NCBI GenBank assembly: GCA_026724425.1
Contig: JAIUCV010000089.1
Location: 2,170,001 to 2,234,000, forward strand
Source: Erythrophleum ivorense
Taxonomy: Eukaryota; Streptophyta; Magnoliopsida; Fabales; Fabaceae
DNA: 64,000 bases
Direction: 5' to 3'
Under the pieces are notes generated by a model. It had not been told where the DNA came from. It saw only the letters and a list, made by a program, of their open reading frames with translations, and did not search any database. Position 1 is the first letter of the stretch; every line of letters begins with the position of its first letter. Of this stretch, positions 46,401 to 58,438 are shown piece after piece. The position numbers were made by a program, and so were the translations under genes.

Positions 46401-48279
46401 GGACTTCTTTAACCAGGTGAATCTGCTTTATGGTACCCTAACAGAGTTCTGTACTCCTGAGAATTGCCGGACAATGTCCGCTGGACCCAAGTATGACATA
46501 ACTAGTTGACTGCTTTCTTTTATTTGAGAAAAAAAAAATCTGAGATGATATTGAAATCTTATCAAAGTTAGCTGTGATAAATTTTTCCCCCTAAAATATA
46601 TGCTTATTGAAATTCAATTAGATGATATTCTCAGTTATCTAAGTTCTTGAATGAGAAACTTAAATAATTCATTTCGCTGAAATTTGTTTTTCTTACTTGA
46701 GGCAACAGGTAACTAAATGATTCTAAAGTGAAATTAATATTGATAAATTGTGATGTCAAGCTGAGATCATTTAGCCACAAATTGTTGAAACCTACTTGTC
46801 AGAACTCAGAATCCCCTTAGAAAGGAAGTTTTTAAATTTCATTATCTTTCTGTTATAGTGGCTGTCATTAGCATTTTCGTATGCCATATTACTTGCTTCT
46901 GATAATTTTATTGATAATTGGGGAGCTGGGTGTCTTAAAGTTATCAACTGAAAGCCACTTAAACAAAGTTTTGAAAGTTACTTGATTCTTCCAAGGGCCT
47001 TATGATGAAAAAGAAAGCTGATGTGGTTTTTATGAGATTCCACTCCTCCTCAGTCGATTGTAAGTTGATACTTATGAGCCAAATAATCATTTTTTTGGGG
47101 GGAGGCAGTATCTAAAACATCTCATGACAATTGAAAGAGAGAAATGGTAGTCTCGTGATTCTTGCTATATCAAAGTCATAGGAAGTAGAGTTTCGCAGAA
47201 ATGGTAGATGAGATGACTAGGCACGTTTTCCTTCCCTTGCTCTCTAAGTGAAGTCCTCTTAATCCTCTTTCTTGCTTGAGCGCAATAGAATCTTTTATAC
47301 AAGTTTGTACAGGTGATGAGGGCTTGAGTGCAATAGAATCTTTTATACAAGTTTGCACAGGTGATGAGTTCACTATTTGTGGTTTTGAACTTTGAAGTTG
47401 CCGTTCTGGAAGCATGTCAAAACACTACATTTACATGTACCTTTCTTATCAACATCATTCGGTTAAAGCTAATGATGATTCCAGCAGCTCCTAGTTCATT
47501 CCAAAGTCATCTGTTCTAAATTCTACATATATTTGTGGCTCTCATTTTGTCTTCTTATATGAAAACTTTTTAGGTATGAATATAGATGGGCAGATGGTGT
47601 ACAAATCAAGAAACCTATTGAGGTTTCTGCTCCAAAATATGTAGAATACCTAATGGACTGGATTGGAGCACAGCTTGATGATGAATCCATATTCCCTCAG
47701 AAGCTTGGTAGAGATTATATTTTTCTTCTTTCCCAAAGATTTATAAACTCAAAAATCATTTTCATCAATTATGTACTGTAACACATGGAATCATGCATGT
47801 AGGTACACCATTTCCTCCTAACTTTAAGGATGTTGTGAAGACAATATTCAAGCGATTGTTCCGTGTATATGCTCACATATATCATTCCCACTTTCAAAAA
47901 ATTGTGAGCCTTAAAGAAGAGGCCCACCTAAACACATGCTTCAAGCATTTTATACTCTTTACCTGCGTAAGTCTCATAATATTTCTTTACTGATTGGTTT
48001 TGTTTATTGTGTGCTTATATAATTTCCATCTCTTCCCCCCTTTTTGTGTGAACTCCATGGTCCCATATGGCCTTAATTTTTTTTCTCAAGGGCTATTCGG
48101 AAACCTCTCTTTCCCTGGCTAATATTGATCTCCATTTTGTGCAAGAAAATCTTTTTAGCTATTGTTAGGATAAATTAGATATTAATAAGGTCTTGTTCAT
48201 GCAGGAGTTTGGGCTGATTGACAGGAAGGAGTTGGCTCCACTTCAGGAGCTTATAGAATCCATAATTGTTCCGTACTGA
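43449..48279 (+). CDS. MOB1: MOB1-type kinase activator, seven exons
   Basis: Join 43449-43471, 45527-45575, 46123-46231, 46397-46490, 47574-47707, 47803-47966, 48205-48279; 215 aa, with all introns GT-AG and phases consistent. The protein starts MSLFGLGRNQRTFRPKK and ends ESIIVPY. The Mob1/phocein fold keeps its zinc ligands Cys79, Cys84, His161 and His166 (FCTPENC and HIYHSH). Length and ligand positions equal those of human and Arabidopsis MOB1. MOB1 binds and activates NDR/LATS-type AGC kinases in the Hippo-like pathway; in plants it affects cell division, auxin response and growth. Exon 1 is only 23 bases and is followed by a 2-kb intron with a tandem repeat. No defects are seen. Confidence 0.96.
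44041..44680 (+). repeat. three-copy tandem repeat in MOB1 intron 1
   Basis: Units begin TACTTTCTGTCGTGACCTCA (44101), TACTTGCTGTCGCAACCTCA (44281) and TACTTGCTGTTGCAACCTCA (44488), giving spacings of 180 and 207. Each contains TTAAGATTGG, AGGATCAAACTT and CCTGGCT words. No coding potential is apparent. Confidence 0.85.
47274..47368 (+). repeat. 48-bp tandem duplication in MOB1 intron 4
   Basis: GCTTGAGCGCAATAGAATCT with following bases to GGTGATGAG is repeated once with two or three changes. Confidence 0.85.
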
Positions 48280-49012
48280 ATAAGTGAATGGGGTCTTAGG
48301 AAGCATAACTAATGTGTTGAACTCGATGAAGACTGTTTGTTAATGTTTGACTTAAGAAATCCTCCTTGTATGAGGTTCTGGCATAGGGTCATATGACTAT
48401 TACGGTAAGTGACCCTTCTTCACTATTCACACAACAAATCAGAGAGGTATGAGGCACCAAGGATGGCTGCTAAATATCTCTGCTTTACGTTTCCTGCTGA
48501 AATAACATTTTAGCTTGGATATGGAAAGCTTGTTGACAGAATTTAACTCAGTGCTAAGGAAGTAATAGTCATGTAGATATCTCCGTGCTGATTGAGTGAT
48601 TGTTATGACATTTCTGTTTATGCTTTGAAGTTGAACTATTATTTTCTTTGTGTGGCATCACTTCAGGTGCATGCATCCGAGAAAGTGAAAATTTGTTTAA
48701 TTTTCACATCCTCCATTGCATGTAGAGAAAAATGGGGTAGAAGAAAAGAAAATGAAGCTATACAGTCAATGTGATGACGTTTAATTGTTGTTAGTTTTGA
48801 AAAATTGTTATGAACATCTCTTGCATCCCCAAGATAGCTGTAATGAACTAATAAAATTTCACTATAGTGTCAAGTTGTAAGTCTATTGAAGATTATGTTT
48901 TATTGAGTTTTTATTGGCATAGTACATTTATATAGAGTGCAAAGAGTGAATGTAAAAATTGTCCTATAATTTTAGAGCCATAAGATAAGCCAAATATTCT
49001 AGTGGCAAACTT

Positions 49013-49252
49013 GCGGTCCGTTTAGTATACAGAAAGTTAGGTATGAAAACAAAAATAAAAAGAAAAAAAAGGTATTTTGTAGATAGAAAATTAATATAAT
49101 ACTCTTACTTTTAATGATTGGATAATAATTAGATAATGATTGATAGATAGTATTAAATAATGATTGAATAATAATTAAAAAAATAAAATTAGAATTTTTT
49201 TTAATTTTCTTTTTTTTTTTTTTCATTTCTCACTAGATACCAAACATGCTGT
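49013..49252. mobile_element. small MITE
   Basis: Left end GTCCGTTTAGTATACAG and right end, reversed, GCATGTTTGGTATCTAG, about 240 bases apart with an AT-rich centre of TTGAATAATAATTA-like words. Ends are hAT-like in flavour. No clean target duplication is seen. Confidence 0.4.
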
Positions 49253-49390
49253 TGGCAATCAATAGTTCAATTATCAATGTAAACACGCTTTCATGGCATG
49301 GCGTTTTTTTTTTTTTAATTATAACTCACAGCATAACTTTTTGCCGCTTCATTTCTCGAGATATTGCAACATAAGAATTTGGCGGAAAGT

Positions 49391-49712
49391 AAGGCTTGTT
49401 TGATTTTATTATAGTTTTAATGTTTTTGAAATAGATGTTCTTTAGATCAAATTTTAAAAACCAAAAAAAAAATTAAAAAATCTATTTAAATTATTATTAT
49501 AAAAGATTATTTTTTTGATATTTCACAAAATAAAAGTTATAAGATATCTAAAAAATGATCTAAAAAGTATTTTGATTTTTCTGTTTTTAAAAATATAATT
49601 TTATATTTTTGTTTTACAAAACACTTAATTGAAAATATATTATCAAACAATTTTTTTATTTTTTTCTTAAAACAAAAAATTATTTTGTAAACAGAAAATC
49701 AAACAAGCCCTA
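49391..49712. mobile_element. MITE with GGCTTGTTTGATTTT ends
   Basis: The left end GGCTTGTTTGATTTT and right end AAAATCAAACAAGCC are perfect inverted copies about 320 bases apart, with a T/A-rich centre. Non-coding. Placed as a hAT-type MITE by its end style; this is inference. Confidence 0.65.
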
Positions 49713-50083
49713 AATTCATAAGTGCTATGAAAAACATATGGTTATCAAAGGAAGAGAATAAAATCTATGAAACCCCTATGAATCTTTCGTAAAAGAACCA
49801 CACCCCCCCCCCCCCCCCCAAGACAAAAAAAAAAGGTAAAAAACCAAATTCACTATGTATTGTAGCCAAAAAAAAAATACCCTCGATTTTTTTTTTTTTA
49901 CATTTGATCCCTAAAAATCATTTAACAACAAAAATATTCTCTCTTTTTTCAGCTGATTATAATATCATATATGGGCTTGTTTACTTCAATAAACAAATAT
50001 AAGTTCTAAAAGAAACTAGGCTCTAATTCCTTATGTGACCACACAAAAAATTGGAATGAAAAAAGATATTGCAGACCATACTT

Positions 50084-51878
50084 TCAATCTTGATCTAATC
50101 CATCCTGAAGAGAGTGCACGCTCTTAAAATTAGAATTCCCATATTTTGAAACAGCAAAGCCATAGGATACAAGAGTTCCAACAAAGACCCCAAACACCAA
50201 AAGATAGAGCTGAAAGTTAGCAAGCAATTCACCCCTAACCTCACTCTCATTTGAACGGCATCTGATATTATCATCTTTAAGCAGGCAACCATCTGGCATC
50301 ATGGGGCCATAAAGAACAAAGGCAGTTTGATAGAACCAGAAGCCTTGGAGTGTTACGGCAATGCCATTGCATAAGTCTACGGGAAAGCTCGTTGGGAAAA
50401 GGGCACCAGCAATCGTAGACAATATGCAGAGTCCTATGAGAAGGACAAGGACGGTGTGGTAGTACCCCTCGAGCCCCTTGTGGGTTGTTGAGTGAAAGTA
50501 GAATAGAAGATACTCTGCACAGAATGCTGCGGAACCAATCAAACAAAGAGCACCTTCCGGCAATGGAAGAAATCTGAATATGAAAAAAAAAATTGCAGGA
50601 AGAATATGGTTAATAAGGTGGAAAAATAAATACATACTAAAATATTTATATAGTTTTCTCAAAATACATACTAAAGTTATTATGAATCTTTATTTGAGAT
50701 GGAGTACAGCAAGGATTGAATTCTCAGTCACTCAGTGGTAGATAAATTGATGTCATATTTAAAATCACTTAGAAATTTATACTATTTGTAAGGAGTTTCT
50801 TTTCCCAGTGGTGTAGGATCTTGGGCCCTTGGCCTCTTCTTGTAATGAAAAGAAAGTTTAAATTGTTTAAGTGAATGTTTATTAATGGTTTTTATTATAA
50901 TATTTAAGAAGTTTAAAACAATTAAAGTAAATATTGAAATCAGATTTCATACCCTATCTGCAACGTATCTTAATCATTCAGATTTCAGACAAATAATTAT
51001 ATTGAACCAAAGATTGAAAAGACAAGGGAAAAGAAAATATTCAAATTGTGCAGGGCAGTAACAAATGGTTCGGATATAATTACCAATCCTTGTAGGGGAA
51101 GTTACAGGTAGTCGTAATGCTTTCTTTTTTCAGCAATGATCAGATTCATGAATTATGCTAATAAATTGGTCCTGATTGCGTGATGCAATCAAACTTCACA
51201 TGTGATGCTTAGATTATCACTTTATCAACAAACCATACCAGATTTCCTAGCCAAAAATCATTAAAAATTAACCTTATCAAAAACATCAAACCCAAAGTCC
51301 TAATTTCGCAAGTACTGTTTACAGGACCCAAGCCCACCAGTCTAACCCTGAAAATTGCCCTGAGCCTCACATGCACCTAATGAAACTTCAGTTCTCCTAA
51401 TTTCAACCATTAATTCACCCCATAAACCCAAAAGTTGTCTTACATGTACTGGAGATTGATGAAGAAATTGCCAGAAACATCAAGGAAAATGAAAGGAAAA
51501 AATTGATAGAGGAAGGGACTAATTGACTAACCTTGTTTTCTCCGTGAGCAGGGTAACAACACTGAAGATGAAAAACATAAGAAGCATTCCTGCGTGTTCA
51601 AAATTGTTCATATGAGAGGGATTTAAGACTCCATCTACAGAAAACTTGAGATGGGTCGAATACAAGAGCTCGATGCACAGGTCAATGAAAGCACCAATTG
51701 ATATGACATAGAGCTCCAAATGCTTGAACCTCCCATCAAACCCATATACAGGATTCCAGACCCGGACCCGAAACGTTTTCGGGTTGGCAACAAATCTCAC
51801 CATAGAGCCCCATATATGCCATATCCCTACTAGAAGAAATAGTGTCCCTGGCAATACATGACCCACAAAAGATCCCAT
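50084..51878 (-). CDS. TMEM45/DUF716 family membrane protein, two coding exons
   Basis: Complement of join 50084-50573, 51532-51878; 278 aa. Start at the ATG 51878 (MGSFVGHVLPGTLFLLVGIW). The donor is AAG|GTTAGT and the acceptor ATATTCAG; the phase-2 join makes Arg116 and continues FLPLPEGALCLIGSAAFCAE. About seven hydrophobic segments are visible: residues 8-26, 55-75, 95-112, 125-145, 155-175, 185-205 and near 240-260. The HVLPG...HIWGS start and the ExxLFYFHSTTHKGLEGYYH block are typical of plant DUF716 proteins related to animal TMEM45. The biochemical role is not known. The soluble tail ends SLQDGLDQD. A leader intron upstream of the ATG (to about 52500) is possible. The gene is convergent with MOB1. 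Confidence 0.85.
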
Positions 51879-53075
51879 TTTTCTGATATGTTTTTACAAC
51901 TCTCTGGATTTGTTTCTCCAATACCAGCAAAGAGATAGATGATCACCTGTTTTGAATAAAATCACTTTCAGACGTCAGTTTTGAAAAGTTTGACTAGCAG
52001 CCAAGGATAGACTTGAACAAGCAGATAAAGTATGCTTTACAAGTTTCGTATAAAATATTTACAAGTGCTTCTTTTGTGTAGGTTCTAACAGGGGTGCGAG
52101 AAAAAGTAGATTCTTTTTCTTTTTGTACTTTTTCTAACAGTTGATGATGATAATCGATTGGGAAGCTTCCTATCCTTTTTGACAATCGATGCCAATTAGC
52201 AACGCCTACCAAATACATCCTCCATCGCCCTCAGTTTTCCCAGTAAACAAACAAAGAAAAGACTGCTAATTAAGCGAACTTGATCTAGTTCTGCTTCTAG
52301 AGATTCCCTTAACAAGAAGTCAACCTCAAATTATCATTTTGAAGGAAGAAAAGAAAAAAGAAATTCTGGGTGTGCATTAACAAGGGAGACAAAGAAAAAC
52401 TTCTTATATCAAAATAAAAAATAGCAAAATGAAATATTCCCACCATGGCACCACAAAAGTCAAAAGCAAGAAACTCGAAAGTATGATTCCCGGTCAAGAA
52501 GGGATATTAGAGGAGGAAGAAGAGAAACAGATCCATCTATAAACTGGAGAAATTTCTCATACCATCAAGAACCGAACAAATTCTAACCCATCTTCTTGTT
52601 GTACACATGACTAGAGCAGAAGTACCACTGCCTTTCATTTTCTTTGGGTAGAGACAGATTGAGCATGAGGGCAAGAATAAAGTTGAGCTTTTCCCAAAGG
52701 TATCAGATGAATAATTAGGTACTTTACACTGAATGATGGGGTTGTAAAGAAAGTCGAAAAGGAGGAAATATAAAACAGTGATGACAGAAAAAGGCGTTTA
52801 AAACTTACGGTAATAATTTACGATATAAGCAATGGTTGAATGGTTTGGCTCTCTCTCTCTCTCTTCCCCCTTGTAACTGCAATGATTTCACGAATCAAAG
52901 AAGAGGTTCTCCCGAATCACAACAGCGTCACAGAATTTTATAAGCAAGCAGAAAAGAGGGGCGCAGCTTCTCTCCAGTGGTCATGCAAACTGAAACATCC
53001 AGTTCTGAATAAAAGTCATATTATAACTTTAAAAATTAAAAATTAAAAATTAAAAAAAACAATAAAATGAAGCAG
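51879..53075 (-). other. leader/promoter region of TMEM45-like gene
   Basis: No coding homology. It contains a (CT)n tract at 52848-52865 (a (GA)n tract on the gene's sense strand), common in plant leaders. Open frames here do not resemble proteins. Confidence 0.4.
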
Positions 53076-53078
53076 CTT

Positions 53079-53398
53079 TGGGCCTGTTTGATTCAGTTCT
53101 GTAAAACAATTTTTTTGTTTTTAAGAACAAAAAAACAAAAAAACCTGTTTGATAATGTGTTTTTAATGAGGTGTTTTGTAAAACAAAAAAACAAAATTTT
53201 GTTTTCAAAAACAAAAAACTCAGAACACTTTTTAAGTGTTCTGTAATTTTTGTTCCACAGAATCAGGTAAAAAACAAAAAATAAGTACTTTTTAAAATAA
53301 TGATTCAAACAGATTTTTTAATTTTTTTGTTCTCAAAAACTTGTTCTTAAAAACACCTGTTTTGAAAACATTAAAACAAAAACAATTTCAAACAGGCC
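53079..53398. mobile_element. MITE with GGGCCTGTTTGA ends
   Basis: GGGCCTGTTTGATTC at the left and TTTCAAACAGGCCC at the right are inverted, about 320 bases apart. The interior is made of GTTTT/AAAAC words and an internal hairpin (AACACTTTTTAAGTGTT). CTTTG occurs at both outer flanks and may be the remnant of a target duplication. Confidence 0.7.
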
Positions 53399-53399
53399 C

Positions 53400-55735
53400 T
53401 TTGTCTCAGGACTGGATCATCCTATTTGCGCCAATACTGGAGAGAAGCCGCTGCCAAAAAAGAGATGTCTGTGTGCCACCAAGGAGTGATGCGATGATGG
53501 TGGAGATGGGATCCGAGACCCGTGGCTATTTGGGTTCGGGTCAGTGGGGTCTAAAGAGGAGGTGGCCCAGACTTGACGTTCCCACGTTTGATAAATAACT
53601 ATCCGTACATTTCATGAATTTTAAAAAAATGGCAATTTAAAAAAAAATTAAACAGTGGTCTAGTTGTAGTATTTGATACACAAAATTCTTAAAATAAAAA
53701 AAATAAGAATGTGGTGAAAAATAATCTTTATATTTTCATATAAAAATAAACAAAATAATAATATAATAATAATAAATATTGCATAAAAATATTTACCTCA
53801 TTTTTTGTGCACTTCCTCTCCTTCGTCCTTTCCCATGACCAATCAAACGCGCCTTTAAAACAGTTTAGGTGGGAAATTTGCACGGAATGTTGAGAGAGAA
53901 AATTAAAAAATAATAATAATAACATGCTACTTGGAACAGACACACGGCCTGCCAATCTGTTAATTTTTTGCAGAAATCAGGTTGTATTATATCATTTTAT
54001 CTCCATTTTTTTGAAAAATATTACATTTTACCTCCAACTAAACTTTAATTATAAAATTAGTACATAAAGCTTAAAATGCAATAAAACACTTTATTAAATT
54101 TAAAATAAAATAAAAATCAAATTTCACTTAATTTTTGAAATAAGAAAAGAACTTTTTAAACTCAATTTTTTAAACAAATTCAACAATGAATTAATTCAAG
54201 TATCGCTATCACAATCAGAATTATATGGTCTCTTGCCATGAATTTTAACTGAAATTTAACAGTTTTTTCAGTCTACAGTTCAAAAAAAAGTATTATGTTC
54301 ATTTTATAATTGACTCTAATATAAATTGTAAAATATTTTTTTCTTAGTCAAAAGTAAGTCTCCTAAAAATAATATGGTTTGATTAAATTCATTAAAAAAA
54401 TAAAGGCTCTTCTCGTGTAGAGCTACTCTTCATTTTTTTTTACTGTTTGGTCTTTTCGGAATTTGTGTAAAATAAATTTTATTATTTTACATTAAAATTT
54501 TGAGAATATGAAAGAAGTGGAGTACTTCACAACAAAATATAAAAATTAATAAAAAAGCGGGCCAGTTTGGACACAAAGAAAAGAATAGAGCGAATGTCCT
54601 TTTTGGAGTTTACCATGCAGTAGATCCATCCTATTTTTAAGAATAATTTATTTATTTATTTATTTAAATGCTGGCCTCCTTATTTGGAAGCATTGTCTTC
54701 TTTACTGTGCACTCATGCGGATTCGAAACAGTTTTGAACCTCATTTTACTACAAGGTCCCACGATGAGAGAGAGAGTGAGACTGTTGTTAACTTTGTTGA
54801 GGTGAAAATGTTCGTAGGTTGTCAGAGTCTCGAATTTGATCTGACGCTTTTCGAATTCAATATTCCCACACTGATAACGATTTTTCTTTGGATGCAAATA
54901 AGACATGTTCATTATTCTCTCACTCTTTCTCTTAACTTTGCCCACTTTATATCATGTTTTTGTTTCATGATCACACCAACTAGTTTTTCTTTTCATCATG
55001 GAGTTTCTTCATCATTTTAAACCATCTTCCACTTTCAATTCATGTTATGCAGAATTTGGCAAATGAGCAACAAAATTAAAGAGATCATTTACGTATAATT
55101 TTTACATTTTTATTATTAAATTCTTAAGTAATAAATGATAAGTGTATGAATTCTCTAAATAAATGTATAAATTTTATAATTCAATATTATATGATTAAAT
55201 TTTTTAAAATTTTTTTACATGTACTATATTTTTATTATACTATCTAATAATAAAAATATAAGAAATTATAATTAAATATAATCTTAAAATTAAAAGAGAA
55301 ATTACATTTTGTCTCTTGCACTAAAACTTCCTTATGAAATTAATATATGAAATTTAAATTGTGTAAAATATTTTTTAAATTATATTTTGTTTTTGTTTCT
55401 AATGAAAGAGAGCTATAAACTAAGGTTCTCATTCTTAAATAAGCAATTTTGTTCTTTACCTTCCGGCACAGGAGGGATACATTGGGCTCTTCCACATTGA
55501 TATAAGTCATGCCCCACAAAATGGCAAAAGGTGTTCGGCTATCTTTGTTGGCTCTTATAGACCTCATAGTGTGAAATGATATTTAGAGGTTATACGACAA
55601 ACAATGAAGAACTCATATTCAAATGCTTGAACCCAATTTTTCGGGATACCAACATTGCGAGAATACAAGGGGAAGAAGATTGATCAGCACAAAGAACTCT
55701 TGATTAGTTGAAAATTACTAGGGGAGAGATAAGCC
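53400..55735. other. intergenic, no gene recognised
   Basis: A GC-richer stretch at 53400-53590, then AT-rich DNA. Open frames at 54664-55020 (both strands) are overlapping and unlike any family I know. Confidence 0.45.
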
Positions 55736-55915
55736 AAAGTTAACGTCGATGGGTCTGTTAAAGCGAATAGCTTAGCTACTTGCAGTGGTATCATTAGAGA
55801 CGGGCTTGGTGAGTGGATTACTGGCTTTGGAAGTAACCTTAGGCGATGCTCTATCACCATAACGGAGTTATGGGGCATCTTGGGGAGCCTTAAGCTTGCG
55901 AGAAAGTGCAACTGG
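55736..55915 (+). pseudogene. LINE-type RNase H (RVT_3) fragment
   Basis: A 60-codon stop-free stretch on the plus strand without an ATG: KVNVDGSVKANSLATCSGII, then RDGLGEWITGFGSNL and ITELWGILGSLKLARKCNW. The DGS...G/AxCxGIIRDxxGxW...AELWAxxxGLxLA pattern is the RNase H domain found at the end of plant LINE polyproteins and in small plant RNase H-like genes. The Asp of VDG and Glu of ITELWG are present. No reverse transcriptase is found upstream, so this is a remnant. Confidence 0.7.
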
Positions 55916-56079
55916 CTTTTTGACATAAATACACAAAAGAAAGAAGTATATAACTTTAAAAACATATTCCGAGAATATATAAATTTTTTTTTATAACGCA
56001 GAGCCTGTGGCTCTGTGTTCAAAATTTCTTTTTGTTATAATAGGCTGTGTCCCAAAATTTTGTTTAAAAATTTAAAAAA

Positions 56080-58193
56080 TTGACCTTTGACAAGTTAGTC
56101 AAACTGACTCATAGGTCGGTTTGATCCGTGGGTTAGTTTTTAAAATTAAAAATATATAAAAAATGTAATAATTTAATTAATTTATTTAAAATTTATAAAA
56201 TAATGAAAAGTAGAAATTTTAAAAAATTATAAATTCATTATAATAAATATTTTTTAATTTATATATTAATTAAATTATATTAATTTTTTCTTGTACTTTA
56301 AAAAATGTAATATCTTGAAATCTCTATATAATTTTATTAATTTTGTAATTGTTAAAAATTGTATATTTTAAGAAAATTTAATTAATTTAATTGAAATTTG
56401 TAAAAGGTGAAATTTAAATAATAATTAAAAAAAGTAAACAAGAATTTAAATAAATTAGTAAAATTATTTCTAAAATTACATTTATATGAAATTTTTTTAA
56501 TTAGGGAAAAATATTAATTTATATATTAGAAAATATAATGACCTAATTTGTATATATAATCTATTTAATTTTATAATTATAAGAAATTTATGTTTTGAAG
56601 AATAGGAATTAATTTTGTTTAAATTTTGGAAAATTAAAATATGAATAATAATTTTAGAAAAATTCAGATTATATTTTAAGAAAATTTAATTAATTTAATT
56701 GAAATTTGTAAAAGGTGAAATTTAAATAATAATTAAAAAAAGTAAACAAGAATTTAAATAAATTAGTAAAATTATTTCTAAAATTACATTTATATGAAAT
56801 TTTTTTAATTGGGGAAAAATATTAATTTATATATTGGAAAATATAATGACCTAATTTGTATATATAATCTGTTTAATTTTATAATTACAAGAAATTTATG
56901 TTTTGAAGAATAGGAATTAATTTTTTAAAATTATGAAAAATTAAAATATGAATAATAATTTTAGAAAAATTCAGATTATATTTTAAGAAAATTTAATTAA
57001 TTTCATTGAAATTTGTAAAAGGTGAAATTTAAATAATCATTAAAAAAAGTAAACAAGAATTTAAATTAATTAGTAAAAGTATTTTAAAATTACATTTATA
57101 TTGAATTTTTTTAATTAGGGAAAAATATTAATTTATATATCAAAAAAATATAATGACCAAATTTTATATATAATCTGTTTAATTTTATAATTATAAGAAA
57201 TTTATGTTTTGAAGAATAGGAATTAATTTTGTTTAAATTTTGGAAAATTAAAATATGAATAATAATTTTAGAAAAATTCAGATTATATTTTAAGAAAATT
57301 TAATTAATCTCATTGAAATTTGTAAAAGGTGAAATTTAAATAATCATTAAGAAAAGTAAACAAAAATTTAAATAAATTAGTAAAAGTATTTCTAAAATTA
57401 CATTTATATGAAATTTTTTTAATTGAGAAAAAATATTAATTTATATATTGAAAAATATAATGACCTAATTTGTATATATAATCTGTTTAATTTTATAATT
57501 ATAAGAAATTTATGTTTTGAAGAATAAGAATTAATTTTGTTTAAATTGTGGAAAATTAAAATATGAATAATAATTTTATAAAAATTCAGATTATATTTTA
57601 AGAATATTTAATTAATTTCATTGAAATTTGTAAAAGATGAAATTTAAATAATCATTAAAAAAAGTAAACAAGAATTTAAATAAATTAGTAAAATTATTTC
57701 TAAAATTACATTTATATGGAATTTTTTTAATTGAGAAAAATATTAATTTATATATTGAAAAATATAATGACCTAATTTGTATATATAATCTATTTAATTT
57801 TATAATTATAAGAAATTTATGTTTTGAAGAATAGGAATTAATTTTGTTTAAATTATGGAAAATTAAAATATGAATAATAATTTTAGAAAAATTCATATAA
57901 GAATTCTTAAACATATAGTAAAAGTATTTGTAAAACCATAATATAATTCATTTATTGTTTAAATTTTCATAAAACTTTTTTGCTTAGAAGTATTTTATGT
58001 TTTAAAAAATATTAATCAAATTATGTTTGTACAATTGGAGATATATTTTTTATTGTTAATGTATGAGAAGAAATTTTTGTAAATGAAATATAACAATTTT
58101 AAAAATATGACGCTTGGAAATTAAAAAATAATGTTGTAATGTATATATAGTTATTATATAGATGTGTATATAATTGTATTAATTAATTTTTTG
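56080..58193. mobile_element. half foldback element with amplified interior
   Basis: Starts with the GACCTTTG...TGACTCATAGGTCGGTTTGA cluster and follows the left arm of the 6671-8826 foldback base by base for several hundred bases. It then ends with the loop-region sequence (ATATAGATGTGTATATAATT at about 58155). The right arm is missing. The middle is expanded into a five-copy array. There is no gene. Confidence 0.7.
56365..57900 (+). repeat. 307-bp tandem array, five copies
   Basis: The marker AGTAAACAAGAATTTAAA (or close variant) occurs near 56433, 56741, 57048, 57355 and 57663, a regular spacing of 307-308 bases. Units differ by a few percent. The related foldback at 6671-8826 has a single copy of this unit per arm. 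Confidence 0.88.
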
Positions 58194-58438
58194 ATAAGTT
58201 AATATTGTTGAAGACAGGAATAAAGTTTTATTAGAATATATTTAAATCTATCATTAAATAATACAAATGAACATTGAATTTGAAAAACAACGATAATAGT
58301 TATCAGCCGTAATGACTGTCTGTCTCACACCGAGACCTTCTCCTCATTCTCTATGACCAGCGTTGTTGTGATTGTTCTTTCTCTTCGTCCTCCTCGGTGT
58401 CATTGACAAGTACTTCTTCATTTTCTGTTTCAGACAAT

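Larger units (their letters stand above)
48280..50083. other. convergent intergenic region MOB1/TMEM45 with two MITEs
   Basis: The MOB1 3' UTR runs to about 48870 (AATAAAATTTCAC near 48850). Two small inverted-repeat elements follow. A 17-base poly-C run is at about 49803. No gene is supported. Confidence 0.55.

Noticed and set aside
46285..46509. 74-codon frame in MOB1
   Set aside because: Reads through intron 3 into exon 4; the spliced model explains its conserved half.
49800..49820. Poly-C run considered as a functional element
   Set aside because: A simple homopolymer in intergenic DNA; no evidence of function.
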